DNA of 32,199 bases from Verrucomicrobiota bacterium (lineage in GTDB: Bacteria > Verrucomicrobiota > Verrucomicrobiia > Opitutales > Opitutaceae): contig JAEYQF010000018.1 of NCBI GenBank assembly GCA_023410155.1, positions 1 to 32,199 of the forward strand, read 5' to 3'. The notes under the pieces are model-generated. The model searched no databases. It was not told the origin of the DNA and saw only the letters and a program-made list of their open reading frames with translations. How positions within the stretch are numbered: the first letter of the stretch is position 1; each line of letters opens with the position of its first letter. This document shows positions 15,412 through 22,602 of the stretch, piece by piece. Position numbers and translations under genes: made by a program.

Positions 15412-16061
15412 CGGTGGCAACCGGTGCAGCTTTGCGGAGGATTGATTTTCCAATCGTGCACGAACTTCTGTCCGGCTTGGAGACCCGCCTTTTCAGCGAT
15501 CGTCGGGGAATTCAAATTGAAGATGTCGGCCGGCTCACGCACGCGCGTGGCCGGATCGCGATGGCACTCGAGGCAGAAGCCCATGCTCATCGACTTCTCG
15601 TGCGAGACCACTTCCATCTCGTTCACCTTGCCATGGCACTCCACGCAGCTGACGCCGCGGTTCACATGGACAGCATGGTTGAAGAAGACGAAGTCAGGAG
15701 TGGAGTGGATCTGCACCCAAGGCACCGGCTCGCCGGTCTCGTAGCTCTTGCGCACAACGGCCAGCGCCGGGCTGTCCTTCTTGACCTGATTGTGGCAGTT
15801 CATGCAGGTCTGCGCCGTCGGCAGATTCGCGAAACCCGACTTGTCGACGTTGCTGTGGCAATAGCGGCAGTCGAGGCCGAGCTGTCCCACGTGCAGCGCG
15901 TGGCTATAAGGCACCGGTTGGGCCGGCGCATAGCCGACCCGGGTATATTCCGGCGTCATATAATATGTGACGCCCGCTGTGGCGAGTCCCGCTAGAACGC
16001 AGAGGTAGATTACGATCTGCAGCGGGAGCTTGTTGGCCGATTGCGGAAATAGTTTCGACAT
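15408..16061 (-). CDS. actA: Alternative complex III, pentahaem cytochrome c subunit ActA
   Basis: The 217-residue protein has one N-terminal transmembrane helix (about residues 14-35) and five haem c motifs: CRYCH (65), CMNCH (86), CVECH (139), CLECH (163) and CTGCH (212). The VPYSHALHVGQLGLDCRYCH segment and the spacing are typical of ActA. In ACIII this subunit collects electrons from the ActB clusters and passes them to ActE or an external cytochrome. It is the first canonical act gene of the operon and is preceded by a small exported ORF. The ATG at 16061 has GGAG about 12 bases upstream. Confidence 0.95.
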   Translation of the reverse strand: MSKLFPQSANKLPLQIVIYLCVLAGLATAGVTYYMTPEYTRVGYAPAQPVPYSHALHVGQLGLDCRYCHSNVDKSGFANLPTAQTCMNCHNQVKKDSPALAVVRKSYETGEPVPWVQIHSTPDFVFFNHAVHVNRGVSCVECHGKVNEMEVVSHEKSMSMGFCLECHRDPATRVREPADIFNLNSPTIAEKAGLQAGQKFVHDWKINPPQSCTGCHR

Positions 16062-16093
16062 GAGCCAGAGGGTCTCCGGTTACGAGGCGAGAA

Positions 16094-16285
16094 TTAGAGC
16101 GACTCCGGCCGACGGGAAACGGCGCGCGAATCGGGACGAAGAGTAACCGTGGAGGCTGGCGAAACCGGCACCGACGCACGCGCCGTCGCGGCCGAGCGGG
16201 CAAGCGCCCGCGGGGCAAAACCGGCAACGGCAACCAAGCCGATCAATTTGGCGAGGAAACTCTTTCGCGATGGATCGTGACTCAC
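16094..16285 (-). CDS. Small exported protein upstream of actA (hypothetical)
   Basis: A 63-codon frame begins with a GTG at 16285 and ends 32 bases before actA. The product starts SHDPSRKSFLAKLIGLVAVAG, with a basic N-terminus and a hydrophobic core followed by FAPRALARS, resembling a signal peptide. The short mature part ends LRPDSRAVSRRPESL. I know no function. It is the probable first gene of the act operon; no ATG in the same frame gives a better start (the next upstream, at 16372, would add 29 residues of no visible merit). Codon composition is GC-rich like its neighbours. It could still be chance coding in the leader. Confidence 0.45.
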   Translation of the reverse strand: MSHDPSRKSFLAKLIGLVAVAGFAPRALARSAATARASVPVSPASTVTLRPDSRAVSRRPESL

Positions 16286-16385
16286 GGCGTCAAAGGGTGT
16301 GTGTGTGGTGAAAGTCGCGCCGAAGGAAGAGTCGGCGGTTTGGGTTGTAAACGAAAAATTAGGAAACCGCATTTTTTGTCCGCAA

Positions 16386-16415
16386 AATATGATGAGCGTT
16401 CACCAACATTGTCAT
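16386..16415 (-). promoter_or_regulatory. Candidate promoter of the ACIII operon
   Basis: On the minus strand ATGACA (16415-16410; 5 of 6 to TTGACA) is followed after 18 bases by CATATT (16391-16386; 4 of 6 to TATAAT). It lies about 100 bases before the GTG of the first small gene, in an AT-richer stretch. This is a match by eye only. Confidence 0.3.
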
Positions 16416-16509
16416 GCGAACTAATCGCAACGAGTCGCAGATTGCCTCGCGGCCGCGTGGAAACCAGGTGCGTTCCAGCGTCTGCGCATCCGGCGACTGA
16501 TGCGAAAAT

Positions 16510-16536
16510 TTGCGCAACAGAGTTCTCTTTTATTAG
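16510..16536 (+). promoter_or_regulatory. Weak candidate promoter for the epimerase block
   Basis: TTGCGC at 16510-16515 and TATTAG at 16531-16536 are separated by 15 bases, shorter than optimal. They lie in the AT-rich part of the divergent spacer, upstream of the plus-strand epimerase. Confidence 0.2.
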
Positions 16537-16656
16537 TAAGGCTCAGCTCGACCGACCCAAGCTCCTCGCGCCGGAACTCTCGAAGTTCGCTGCCGGTCAG
16601 AATCGCCTCGTCAGCGGCTGGACTTGCAGTTTCCTCATCCCAAACCGCTCCCCCAC

Positions 16657-17721
16657 TTGGCTAAAACGCTTCTCGTCACCGGCTCCTCCGGCCTGATCGG
16701 CTCCGAAGTCTGCACCTATTTCGCCCGCGAGTTGGGCTGCATCGTGCACGGCGTCGACAACAATCAACGTGCCGTGTTCTTCGGCCCTCAAGGCGACACG
16801 CGCTGGAACCAACATCGGCTCGCGCGTGAGCTCCCGGGCTTCGTGCACCACGAACTCGACATCCGCGACCGCGCCGGCGTGCTCGACCTGATCAAGCGCG
16901 TTCGTCCCGACTACGTCGTGCACACCGCAGCGCAACCGAGCCACGATCGTGCCGCAGCGATTCCGTTCGACGACTTCGATACCAATGCGGTCGGCACGCT
17001 GAATCTGCTCGAGGCGGTCCGCCAGGCCACCCCGGAAGCCCCGTTCGTGCACATGAGCACCAACAAGGTTTACGGCGATGCGCCCAATCGCATTCCGCTC
17101 AAGGAGCTTGATACCCGCTGGGACTATGCCGACCCGGCCTACACGCACGGCATCGCCGAGACGTTTACGATCGACCAGTCGAAACACTCGCTCTTCGGCG
17201 CCTCCAAAGTGGCGGCCGATGTGATGGTGCAGGAATATGGCCGTTATTTCGGTCTGCCGACGTGCTGTCTGCGCGGAGGCTGCCTGACCGGGCCCAACCA
17301 CACCGGCGTCGAACTCCACGGCTTCCTCTCCTATCTCGTGAAATGCAATCTCGAGAGCCGGGAGTATAAGATTTTTGGATACAAAGGGAAACAGGTGCGC
17401 GACAACATCCACTCCCTCGATGTCGCCCGGTTCATGGCGGCGTTTGTCGCCGCGCCGCGGGCGGGCGAGGTTTACAACCTGGGTGGCGGGCGCGACAACA
17501 GCGTGTCCATTATCGAGGCCTTCAAGATCGCGGAGAAGTTCACCGGTCGCGCCCAAGTGTTCTCCTACGTCGATCAGAACCGCATCGGCGACCATATCTG
17601 TTACTACTCTGATCTTCGGAAAATGAAGGAGCACTACCCCGCTTGGGACATCACCCAGTCCCTCGAAAGCACGATCGAGCAGATCGTGCGCGCGTGGCAG
17701 CGACGTGAGGGCGAGCAGTGA
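16657..17721 (+). CDS. SDR-family NAD-dependent sugar epimerase, CDP-paratose/tyvelose 2-epimerase-like (Phe in place of the catalytic Tyr)
   Basis: The protein is 354 residues from the TTG at 16657, or 365 from the TTG at 16624; the first gives AKTLLVTGSSGLIGSEV, a normal SDR N-terminus. The Rossmann motif is TGSSGLIG. Next come HTAAQPSHDRAA, MSTNKVYGDAPNR, GGCLTGPNHTGVELHGFLSY and KIFGYKGKQVRDNIHSLDV, all hallmarks of CDP-tyvelose epimerase relatives acting on nucleotide sugars in the cytosol. The usual YxxxK is FGASK here (Phe and Lys, codon TTC at 17194), so acid-base chemistry at that position must differ. The substrate is unknown. It heads the sugar block and is followed at once (2-base gap) by an acidic exported protein. 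Confidence 0.88.
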   Translation: MAKTLLVTGSSGLIGSEVCTYFARELGCIVHGVDNNQRAVFFGPQGDTRWNQHRLARELPGFVHHELDIRDRAGVLDLIKRVRPDYVVHTAAQPSHDRAAAIPFDDFDTNAVGTLNLLEAVRQATPEAPFVHMSTNKVYGDAPNRIPLKELDTRWDYADPAYTHGIAETFTIDQSKHSLFGASKVAADVMVQEYGRYFGLPTCCLRGGCLTGPNHTGVELHGFLSYLVKCNLESREYKIFGYKGKQVRDNIHSLDVARFMAAFVAAPRAGEVYNLGGGRDNSVSIIEAFKIAEKFTGRAQVFSYVDQNRIGDHICYYSDLRKMKEHYPAWDITQSLESTIEQIVRAWQRREGEQ

Positions 17722-17722
17722 G

Positions 17723-18571
17723 ATGACATTGCGCTCCGGCATCGTCGCCTTCCTCGCACTCGTGCTGAGCCATTCGGCCGGAGTGGGGTCGCCGCGCTTG
17801 TCGGAAGAATCGCCCTTCCTCCCCAAGGGGGGGACCGCCCGGCCGGCCGCCTCTCAAGCGAACCCGAGCTTCGCCTTCGTGGGCGCAGTGGAGCAAGGCG
17901 CGACTACTCTCATCAGCATACGCCGCAGCAGCGACCAGCACAGTGTCTGGATTCCCGTCGGCAGCACGGTGAACGGCATGACCGCCCAATCCTACGATCC
18001 GGTGAGCGAACAGGCCGTGATCATCGCCGACGGTCGAGCGCACACGCTCCAACTTCGGAGGCCCACCGCCGCAAGCCGCGCGAGCGGGCCGGAGCCCACA
18101 GGGCGTCCGCGTCGCGACGCCATGGAGCCGGTTGATCCTGACAACGACGATGAGTCGATGGATCCCGAGACCGAGGACTCGGTAGAAACCGACGACACTG
18201 ACGAGGAGGTCACCGAAACTGAAGAACCCGAGAGCGAAGGGGACGAGAGCGAGGAATCGTCAGAAGATGAGGCGGCAGACCCCGACGACGCCGGGACCGA
18301 GGATGAGGAATCCGATCCTGACTCCAGTGCGGAAGCACGGGAAGAATACGAAGCCCGAATGCTCGTCAGCGACTTGCTCGATCTTGGTCGGAAACAGCGG
18401 GCCGCCTACGAAGCCACGCATCGCGGTGCCCACGGAGGCACGGCCGTCCACGACGAGGCCGACAGCGTAGATTTCTCCGAGGCGGACGACGAAGCTGAAG
18501 ATCCGGCCGACGATGACCCTGCTTACGACGCCGACGACGCCGACCTGGACGAAGTCGACAACGAGGAGTGA
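17723..18571 (+). CDS. Exported protein with a long Asp/Glu-rich C-terminal region
   Basis: The 282-residue product starts at the ATG 2 bases after the epimerase stop; an upstream GTG at 17705 is in frame. A signal peptide is likely (LRSGIVAFLALVLSHSAG). Residues of about 55-110 form a small beta-rich domain (FAFVGAVEQGATTLISI, HSVWIPVGSTVNGMTAQSY, EQAVIIADGRAHTLQL) reminiscent of the periplasmic GspC/PulC-like fold. From about residue 135 the chain is dominated by Asp and Glu, interrupted by a short helical stretch around MLVSDLLDLGRKQRAAYEA, then acidic again to the end. Such a tail would be disordered, strongly negative and possibly metal- or polycation-binding. I do not recognise the family. 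Its place between two sugar epimerases hints at an envelope role. Confidence 0.75.
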   Translation: MTLRSGIVAFLALVLSHSAGVGSPRLSEESPFLPKGGTARPAASQANPSFAFVGAVEQGATTLISIRRSSDQHSVWIPVGSTVNGMTAQSYDPVSEQAVIIADGRAHTLQLRRPTAASRASGPEPTGRPRRDAMEPVDPDNDDESMDPETEDSVETDDTDEEVTETEEPESEGDESEESSEDEAADPDDAGTEDEESDPDSSAEAREEYEARMLVSDLLDLGRKQRAAYEATHRGAHGGTAVHDEADSVDFSEADDEAEDPADDDPAYDADDADLDEVDNEE

Positions 18572-18639
18572 GGAAGCCCACCGGACGGGCTCAAGTTTCG
18601 CCTTCCGCCGCAAAGTTGACTCGGTATCTTGCGGGCTGA

Positions 18640-19710
18640 ATGAAACTTCTCATCACCGGTGCCTGCGGATTCGTTGGCAGCACGCTCGCGAAGGCATTGC
18701 TCGAATGGCGCCCCGGACTTGAACTTATCGGCCTCGATAATTTCAGCCGGCGAGGCAGCGAAATCAATCGCGCTCCCCTCGAGCAACTGGGGGTGAGAAT
18801 ATTCCACGGCGACGTGCGGAGCAGCACCGACCTGGACACGCTGCCGCCCGCGGACTGGGTGATCGATGCCGCGGCCAATCCCAGCGTGCTTGCCGGGATC
18901 GATAGCCCTGCTGCCGCACGGCAGCTCACGGAGCATAATCTCGGTGGCACCCTTACGCTTCTCGATTACTGCCATCGCCACGGCGCGGGCATGACCCTGC
19001 TCAGCACGAGCCGGGTTTATGCGATCGAGCCGCTCGCCAGTTTACCGTTAGTCGAAGGTCACGACGCGTTCGCAGTCGATGCATCGGCAGCGCTTCCGGC
19101 GGGTGTTTCGCCGCTCGGGGTGCGCGAAGAGTTCTCCACGGGTGCGCCGATTTCATTATATGGAGCCACCAAGCTCGCCTCGGAGGTTGTCGCGCTGGAA
19201 TACGCCACGAGTCTCAACCTACGCGTGTTTGTCAACCGCTGCGGCGTGCTCGCCGGCGCAGGCCAATTCGGTCGCCCCGACCAGGGCATCTTCAGTTTCT
19301 GGATCAACTCGCACCTGCGCCGTCGTCCGCTGAAATACATCGGCTTTAACGGCACCGGGCATCAGGTGCGCGACTGTCTGCATCCTCGCGATCTCGTGCC
19401 GCTCCTCGCTGCGCAGATGGCCGCGACCGAAGTGGCGCCCGAGGATCGCCTGGTCAACGTCTCCGGTGGGCCCGAGTCCGCCATTTCGCTGCGCCAACTC
19501 TCGGCTTGGTGCGATGCTCGCCACGGCGCCCACCCGGTCGCGGCCGATCTCACCCCACGCCGCTTCGACGTGCCGTGGCTGGTGCTCGACCATTCGCGCG
19601 CTTCCACCCGGTGGGGTTGGAAACCTGCGACGACGCGCGACCAGATCCTCGAAGAAATCGCCGAGCACGCCTCCGCCCATCCCGACTGGCTCGCGCTCTC
19701 CGGCGCCTAA
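18640..19710 (+). CDS. SDR-family NAD-dependent sugar epimerase, CDP-paratose 2-epimerase-like
   Basis: The 356-residue protein has the Rossmann motif LITGACGFVGSTLA and DNFSRRGSEIN for the adenosine ribose. It then has AAANPSVLAGIDSP, TSRVYAIEPLASLP, the intact catalytic LYGATKLASE (Tyr and Lys) and a C-terminal substrate-binding region with YIGFNGTGHQVRDCLHPRDL. GRPDQGIFSFWINSHL resembles CDP-paratose/tyvelose epimerases. Unlike the first epimerase of this block it retains the Tyr of YxxxK. The pair could act in sequence or on different sugars (inference). A glycosyltransferase gene begins 5 bases after its stop. Confidence 0.9.
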   Translation: MKLLITGACGFVGSTLAKALLEWRPGLELIGLDNFSRRGSEINRAPLEQLGVRIFHGDVRSSTDLDTLPPADWVIDAAANPSVLAGIDSPAAARQLTEHNLGGTLTLLDYCHRHGAGMTLLSTSRVYAIEPLASLPLVEGHDAFAVDASAALPAGVSPLGVREEFSTGAPISLYGATKLASEVVALEYATSLNLRVFVNRCGVLAGAGQFGRPDQGIFSFWINSHLRRRPLKYIGFNGTGHQVRDCLHPRDLVPLLAAQMAATEVAPEDRLVNVSGGPESAISLRQLSAWCDARHGAHPVAADLTPRRFDVPWLVLDHSRASTRWGWKPATTRDQILEEIAEHASAHPDWLALSGA

Positions 19711-19715
19711 CACCC

Positions 19716-20468
19716 ATGTCCAGCTCCACCCCGCTTCAGCTCTACTCCATCGTTATTACCGCTCGCGACGAGGTTGAGTCTCTGCCCGGCACGCTCGATG
19801 CGATTCATCGCACGATGCTGGCGAACCAGATTCCCCACGAGATCGTGGTTGTGGACGATGGCAGCACCGACGGCACGTGGGAACTGTTGCAGAAACTCCG
19901 CGATCAAATCCCCGCCCTGGCACCGGTGCAGAATCTCGGACTGCACGGCTTCGGACGAGCGGTCGTCCGCGGCATTGAGGCCAGCCGCGGCGACGCCGTC
20001 GTGATTATGATGGCCGATGCATCGGATTCGCCCCAGGACGCCGTGCATTACTGGGAGCTGCTCAACGAGGGCTACGATTGCGCGTTCGGCAGTCGTTTCA
20101 TGCGAGGCTCGGTCGTGGTCGACTACCCGCGCGTGAAACTCCGCATCAACCGGCTCGCTAACTTCCTCGTGCGGGTCGGATTTCGCCTCTCGCTCAACGA
20201 CACGACGAATGCCTTCAAGGCCTACCGCCGCGCCGTGCTCGAAGGCTGCCGACCCTTTTTGGCACCACACTTCAATCTTACGGTCGAGCTGCCGTTGAAG
20301 GCGATCGTGCGAGGCTACAGCTTCGCCACGATCCCGATCTCCTGGACCAATCGCCGCTACGGAACCGCCAAACTCAAAATCAAGGAAATGGGCAGCCGCT
20401 ACTTTTTCATCTGCGCCTACGTGTGGCTGGAAAAATATTTCAGTCGCGGCGACTACCACCGTCGCTGA
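19716..20468 (+). CDS. Glycosyltransferase family 2, dolichol/undecaprenyl-phosphate sugar transferase-like
   Basis: The 250-residue GT-A enzyme has SIVITARDEVESLPGTL at the nucleotide-binding start, EIVVVDDGSTDGTWELL and, at the metal site, VVIMMADASDSPQD. The C-terminal part has NDTTNAFKAYRR and ISWTNRRYGTAKLKIKEMG, as in DPM1/ArnC-type transferases that move sugars to polyprenyl phosphate. No transmembrane helices are evident. It probably transfers a sugar made by the neighbouring epimerases or RfbA/RfbB route to a lipid carrier (inference). The ATG at 19716 was chosen because it begins the conserved domain; the frame is open further upstream only in the overlap with the epimerase gene. 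Confidence 0.92.
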   Translation: MSSSTPLQLYSIVITARDEVESLPGTLDAIHRTMLANQIPHEIVVVDDGSTDGTWELLQKLRDQIPALAPVQNLGLHGFGRAVVRGIEASRGDAVVIMMADASDSPQDAVHYWELLNEGYDCAFGSRFMRGSVVVDYPRVKLRINRLANFLVRVGFRLSLNDTTNAFKAYRRAVLEGCRPFLAPHFNLTVELPLKAIVRGYSFATIPISWTNRRYGTAKLKIKEMGSRYFFICAYVWLEKYFSRGDYHRR

Positions 20469-20513
20469 GTCCACGCGCGTCGACGGCTCCCCACCCTGGC
20501 TCCCGTTCCACCC

Positions 20514-21590
20514 ATGAATCTCCTCGTCACCGGCGGTTGTGGTTTCATCGGGAGCCACTTCATCGAGAAATGGCTGGCTCGGCCCGGCGCCGCCTCCGGG
20601 GATCGACTCATCAATCTCGACCTGCTGACCTACGCGGGAAATCCCGCCAACGTCACTGCGGTCGCTGACGACGAGCGTCACGTTTTCGTGCAGGGCGACA
20701 TCGGTGACGAGCCGCTCGTGGCCGGTTTGCTCGCGCAGCATCAGGTCGACGCCATCGTCCACTTCGCGGCCGAATCCCACGTCGATCGCTCGATCGACTC
20801 CCCGGCCCCATTCGTGCGCACCAACGTCGTTGGCACGGAGAGTCTCCTCTCCGCTGCGCGCCGGCATTGCGCCACCCCGGCACGCGCCCAGACGTTCCGT
20901 TTTCTCCACGTCTCCACCGATGAAGTCTTCGGAGACCTGCGCGCCGACACTCCTCCAGCCACGGAAACCTCGCCTTACGCCCCCCGCTCGCCTTATGCCG
21001 CGAGCAAGGCCGCGGCCGATCATCTCGTGCGCGCTTACGGCCATACCTACGGGCTGCCCGTGCTCCTCACGTATTGCTGCAACAATTACGGCCCGCGCCA
21101 GTTTCCCGAGAAGCTGATCCCCCTTGCGATCCACCGCGCGCTTACCGGTGGCGAGATCCCGGTCTACGGCGACGGGCTTCACGTCCGCGAATGGCTGCAT
21201 GTTCACGACCACGTCGACGCACTGCTGCGCGTGCTTCACGAGGGCCGCCCGGGCCAAAGCTACGCCATCAGCTCCCGCGAATCGTGCGCCAACCTCGAGC
21301 TGCTTCAGCTCCTCTGCCGCCTCTTGGATCGCAAGCGTCCGCTCGCCGCCGGGCGGAGCTACGCTGAGCAACTCGTGCCCGTCGCCGACCGTCCCGGCCA
21401 TGATCGGCGCTACGCCCTCGATCCTTCGCGGATGGGTGCTGAACTCGGCTGGCGCGCCTCCCACGGCCTCGCCGCTGGCCTGGACTCCACGGTCGACTGG
21501 TATCTCACCAATCCCGAGTGGACCCAGAAAGTCATGGCGCACCGCTACGGCGGCGAACGCCTCGGCACCGGCAAAATCTCGCTTCGATGA
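20514..21590 (+). CDS. rfbB: dTDP-glucose 4,6-dehydratase
   Basis: The 358-residue SDR enzyme converts dTDP-glucose to dTDP-4-keto-6-deoxyglucose. Evidence is LLVTGGCGFIGSHFIEKW, HFAAESHVDRSIDSPAPF, STDEVFGDL (the dehydratase Thr-Asp-Glu triad), PYAASKAAADHLVRAY (YxxxK), TYCCNNYGPRQFPEKLIPL and GDGLHVREWLHVHDHVDAL. All catalytic residues are present and the length is normal. Its stop shares ATGA with the start of rfbA, so the two are translationally coupled. No rfbC or rfbD lies in the window. Confidence 0.97.
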   Translation: MNLLVTGGCGFIGSHFIEKWLARPGAASGDRLINLDLLTYAGNPANVTAVADDERHVFVQGDIGDEPLVAGLLAQHQVDAIVHFAAESHVDRSIDSPAPFVRTNVVGTESLLSAARRHCATPARAQTFRFLHVSTDEVFGDLRADTPPATETSPYAPRSPYAASKAAADHLVRAYGHTYGLPVLLTYCCNNYGPRQFPEKLIPLAIHRALTGGEIPVYGDGLHVREWLHVHDHVDALLRVLHEGRPGQSYAISSRESCANLELLQLLCRLLDRKRPLAAGRSYAEQLVPVADRPGHDRRYALDPSRMGAELGWRASHGLAAGLDSTVDWYLTNPEWTQKVMAHRYGGERLGTGKISLR

Positions 21591-22465
21591 ACACACGCAA
21601 AGGCATCGTCCTCGCCGGCGGCAGCGGCACGCGGCTTTTTCCGCTCACCATCGCTGTATCCAAACAGTTGATGCCGGTCTACGACAAGCCGCTGATCTAC
21701 TACCCCCTGTCCGTTCTGTTCTCCGCCGGCATCCGCGAGATCCTCATCATCTCGACACCGGATGACCTCCCGCTCTTCCAGCGTCTGCTGGGCGATGGCT
21801 CGTGGTTCGGCGTTCGCTTCAGTTACGCGGCGCAACCGCAGCCGGAAGGTCTCGCGCAAGCCTTCCCCATCGCCGAGGACGCAGGTTTTCTGAATCGGGA
21901 GCCCTCGGTCCTCATCCTGGGCGACAACCTCTTTCACGGGCAGACGTTTCTCGAAGCCGTCATCGCCGCCGAGGCGCGCAAGGATGTCGCCACCATCTTC
22001 ACCTACCACGTGGCCAACCCGCATCGCTACGGCGTCGTCGAGTTTGACGACGCCGGCCGCATCCTCTCGCTCGAGGAAAAACCCGCGCATCCAAAATCCA
22101 ACTACGCGGTCACCGGTCTTTATTTCTACGATCAGGATGCCGCGAAGTTTGCGCGCACGCTCCAGCCGTCTGCCCGCGGCGAGCTCGAGATCATGGATCT
22201 GAATCGTTGCTACCTCGAAGCGGGCAAACTGCACGTGGAACGCCTCGGTCGCGGCACGGCCTGGCTCGATACCGGCACGCACGGCTCGCTCATGGAAGCC
22301 GCGCAGTATGTCCACGTGCTTGAAAACCGCACCGGCCTTAAAATGGCGTGCCTCGAGGAGATCGCGTTTTCCCAAGGGTGGATCGATCGAGCCGCCCTGG
22401 AGGACGCAATCCAGCGTCACGGTCGCTCCTCTTACGCCGATTATCTGCGCCGCCTGCTGATCTGA
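21587..22465 (+). CDS. rfbA: Glucose-1-phosphate thymidylyltransferase
   Basis: The 292-residue enzyme makes dTDP-glucose from dTTP and glucose-1-phosphate. Diagnostic stretches are KGIVLAGGSGTRLFPLT, SKQLMPVYDKPLIYYPLS, ILGDNLFHGQTFLE, YGVVEFDDAGRILSLEEKP, SNYAVTGLYFYDQDA and the C-terminal GRGTAWLDTGTHGSLMEA. Length and motifs are those of the short RfbA/RmlA type. The ATG at 21587 overlaps the rfbB stop. After its stop comes a 137-base spacer filled largely by a degenerate tandem repeat. Confidence 0.97.
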   Translation: MNTRKGIVLAGGSGTRLFPLTIAVSKQLMPVYDKPLIYYPLSVLFSAGIREILIISTPDDLPLFQRLLGDGSWFGVRFSYAAQPQPEGLAQAFPIAEDAGFLNREPSVLILGDNLFHGQTFLEAVIAAEARKDVATIFTYHVANPHRYGVVEFDDAGRILSLEEKPAHPKSNYAVTGLYFYDQDAAKFARTLQPSARGELEIMDLNRCYLEAGKLHVERLGRGTAWLDTGTHGSLMEAAQYVHVLENRTGLKMACLEEIAFSQGWIDRAALEDAIQRHGRSSYADYLRRLLI

Positions 22466-22542
22466 GTCGCGCCCGAGAGCGCACCGGGTCGACACTCGTT
22501 GTGCTCCGGTTCGCGTCGGCGTGCGGCTCGACCCGTGCGCCC
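22464..22542. repeat. Degenerate ~22-bp tandem repeat array, copy B
   Basis: Directly after rfbA, units of 16-22 bases start at about 22464, 22486, 22508 and 22527. The unit GGGTCGACACTCGTTGTGC at 22486 resembles GGGTCGAGACACGGTGCGC at 4934 of array A, and CTCGACCCGTGCGCCC at 22527 resembles CTCGACCGTGCGCGG at 4916. The rest of the spacer to 22602 holds nothing recognised. Confidence 0.45.
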
Positions 22543-22602
22543 AGGGCGCTCCGGGTTGCAGTTTGCCATGGCAGCGCTGCGGAACCTACCGTCCGCGCGC
22601 TC

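Larger units (their letters stand above)
16286..16656. other. Divergent intergenic region between the ACIII operon and the sugar-epimerase block
   Basis: About 370 bases lack a convincing gene. The region is clearly more AT-rich than its surroundings around 16340-16400 and 16500-16540, which fits promoters in both directions. A TTG at 16624 could extend the plus-strand epimerase. No RNA gene or terminator was recognised. Confidence 0.6.

Noticed and set aside
13276..15744. Very long open frame (over 800 codons) on the plus strand, antisense to actB
   Set aside because: The product is Arg/Asp/Glu/His-rich with no family resemblance. It mirrors the codon pattern of actB, which has clear domain evidence; such frames are common in GC-rich DNA.
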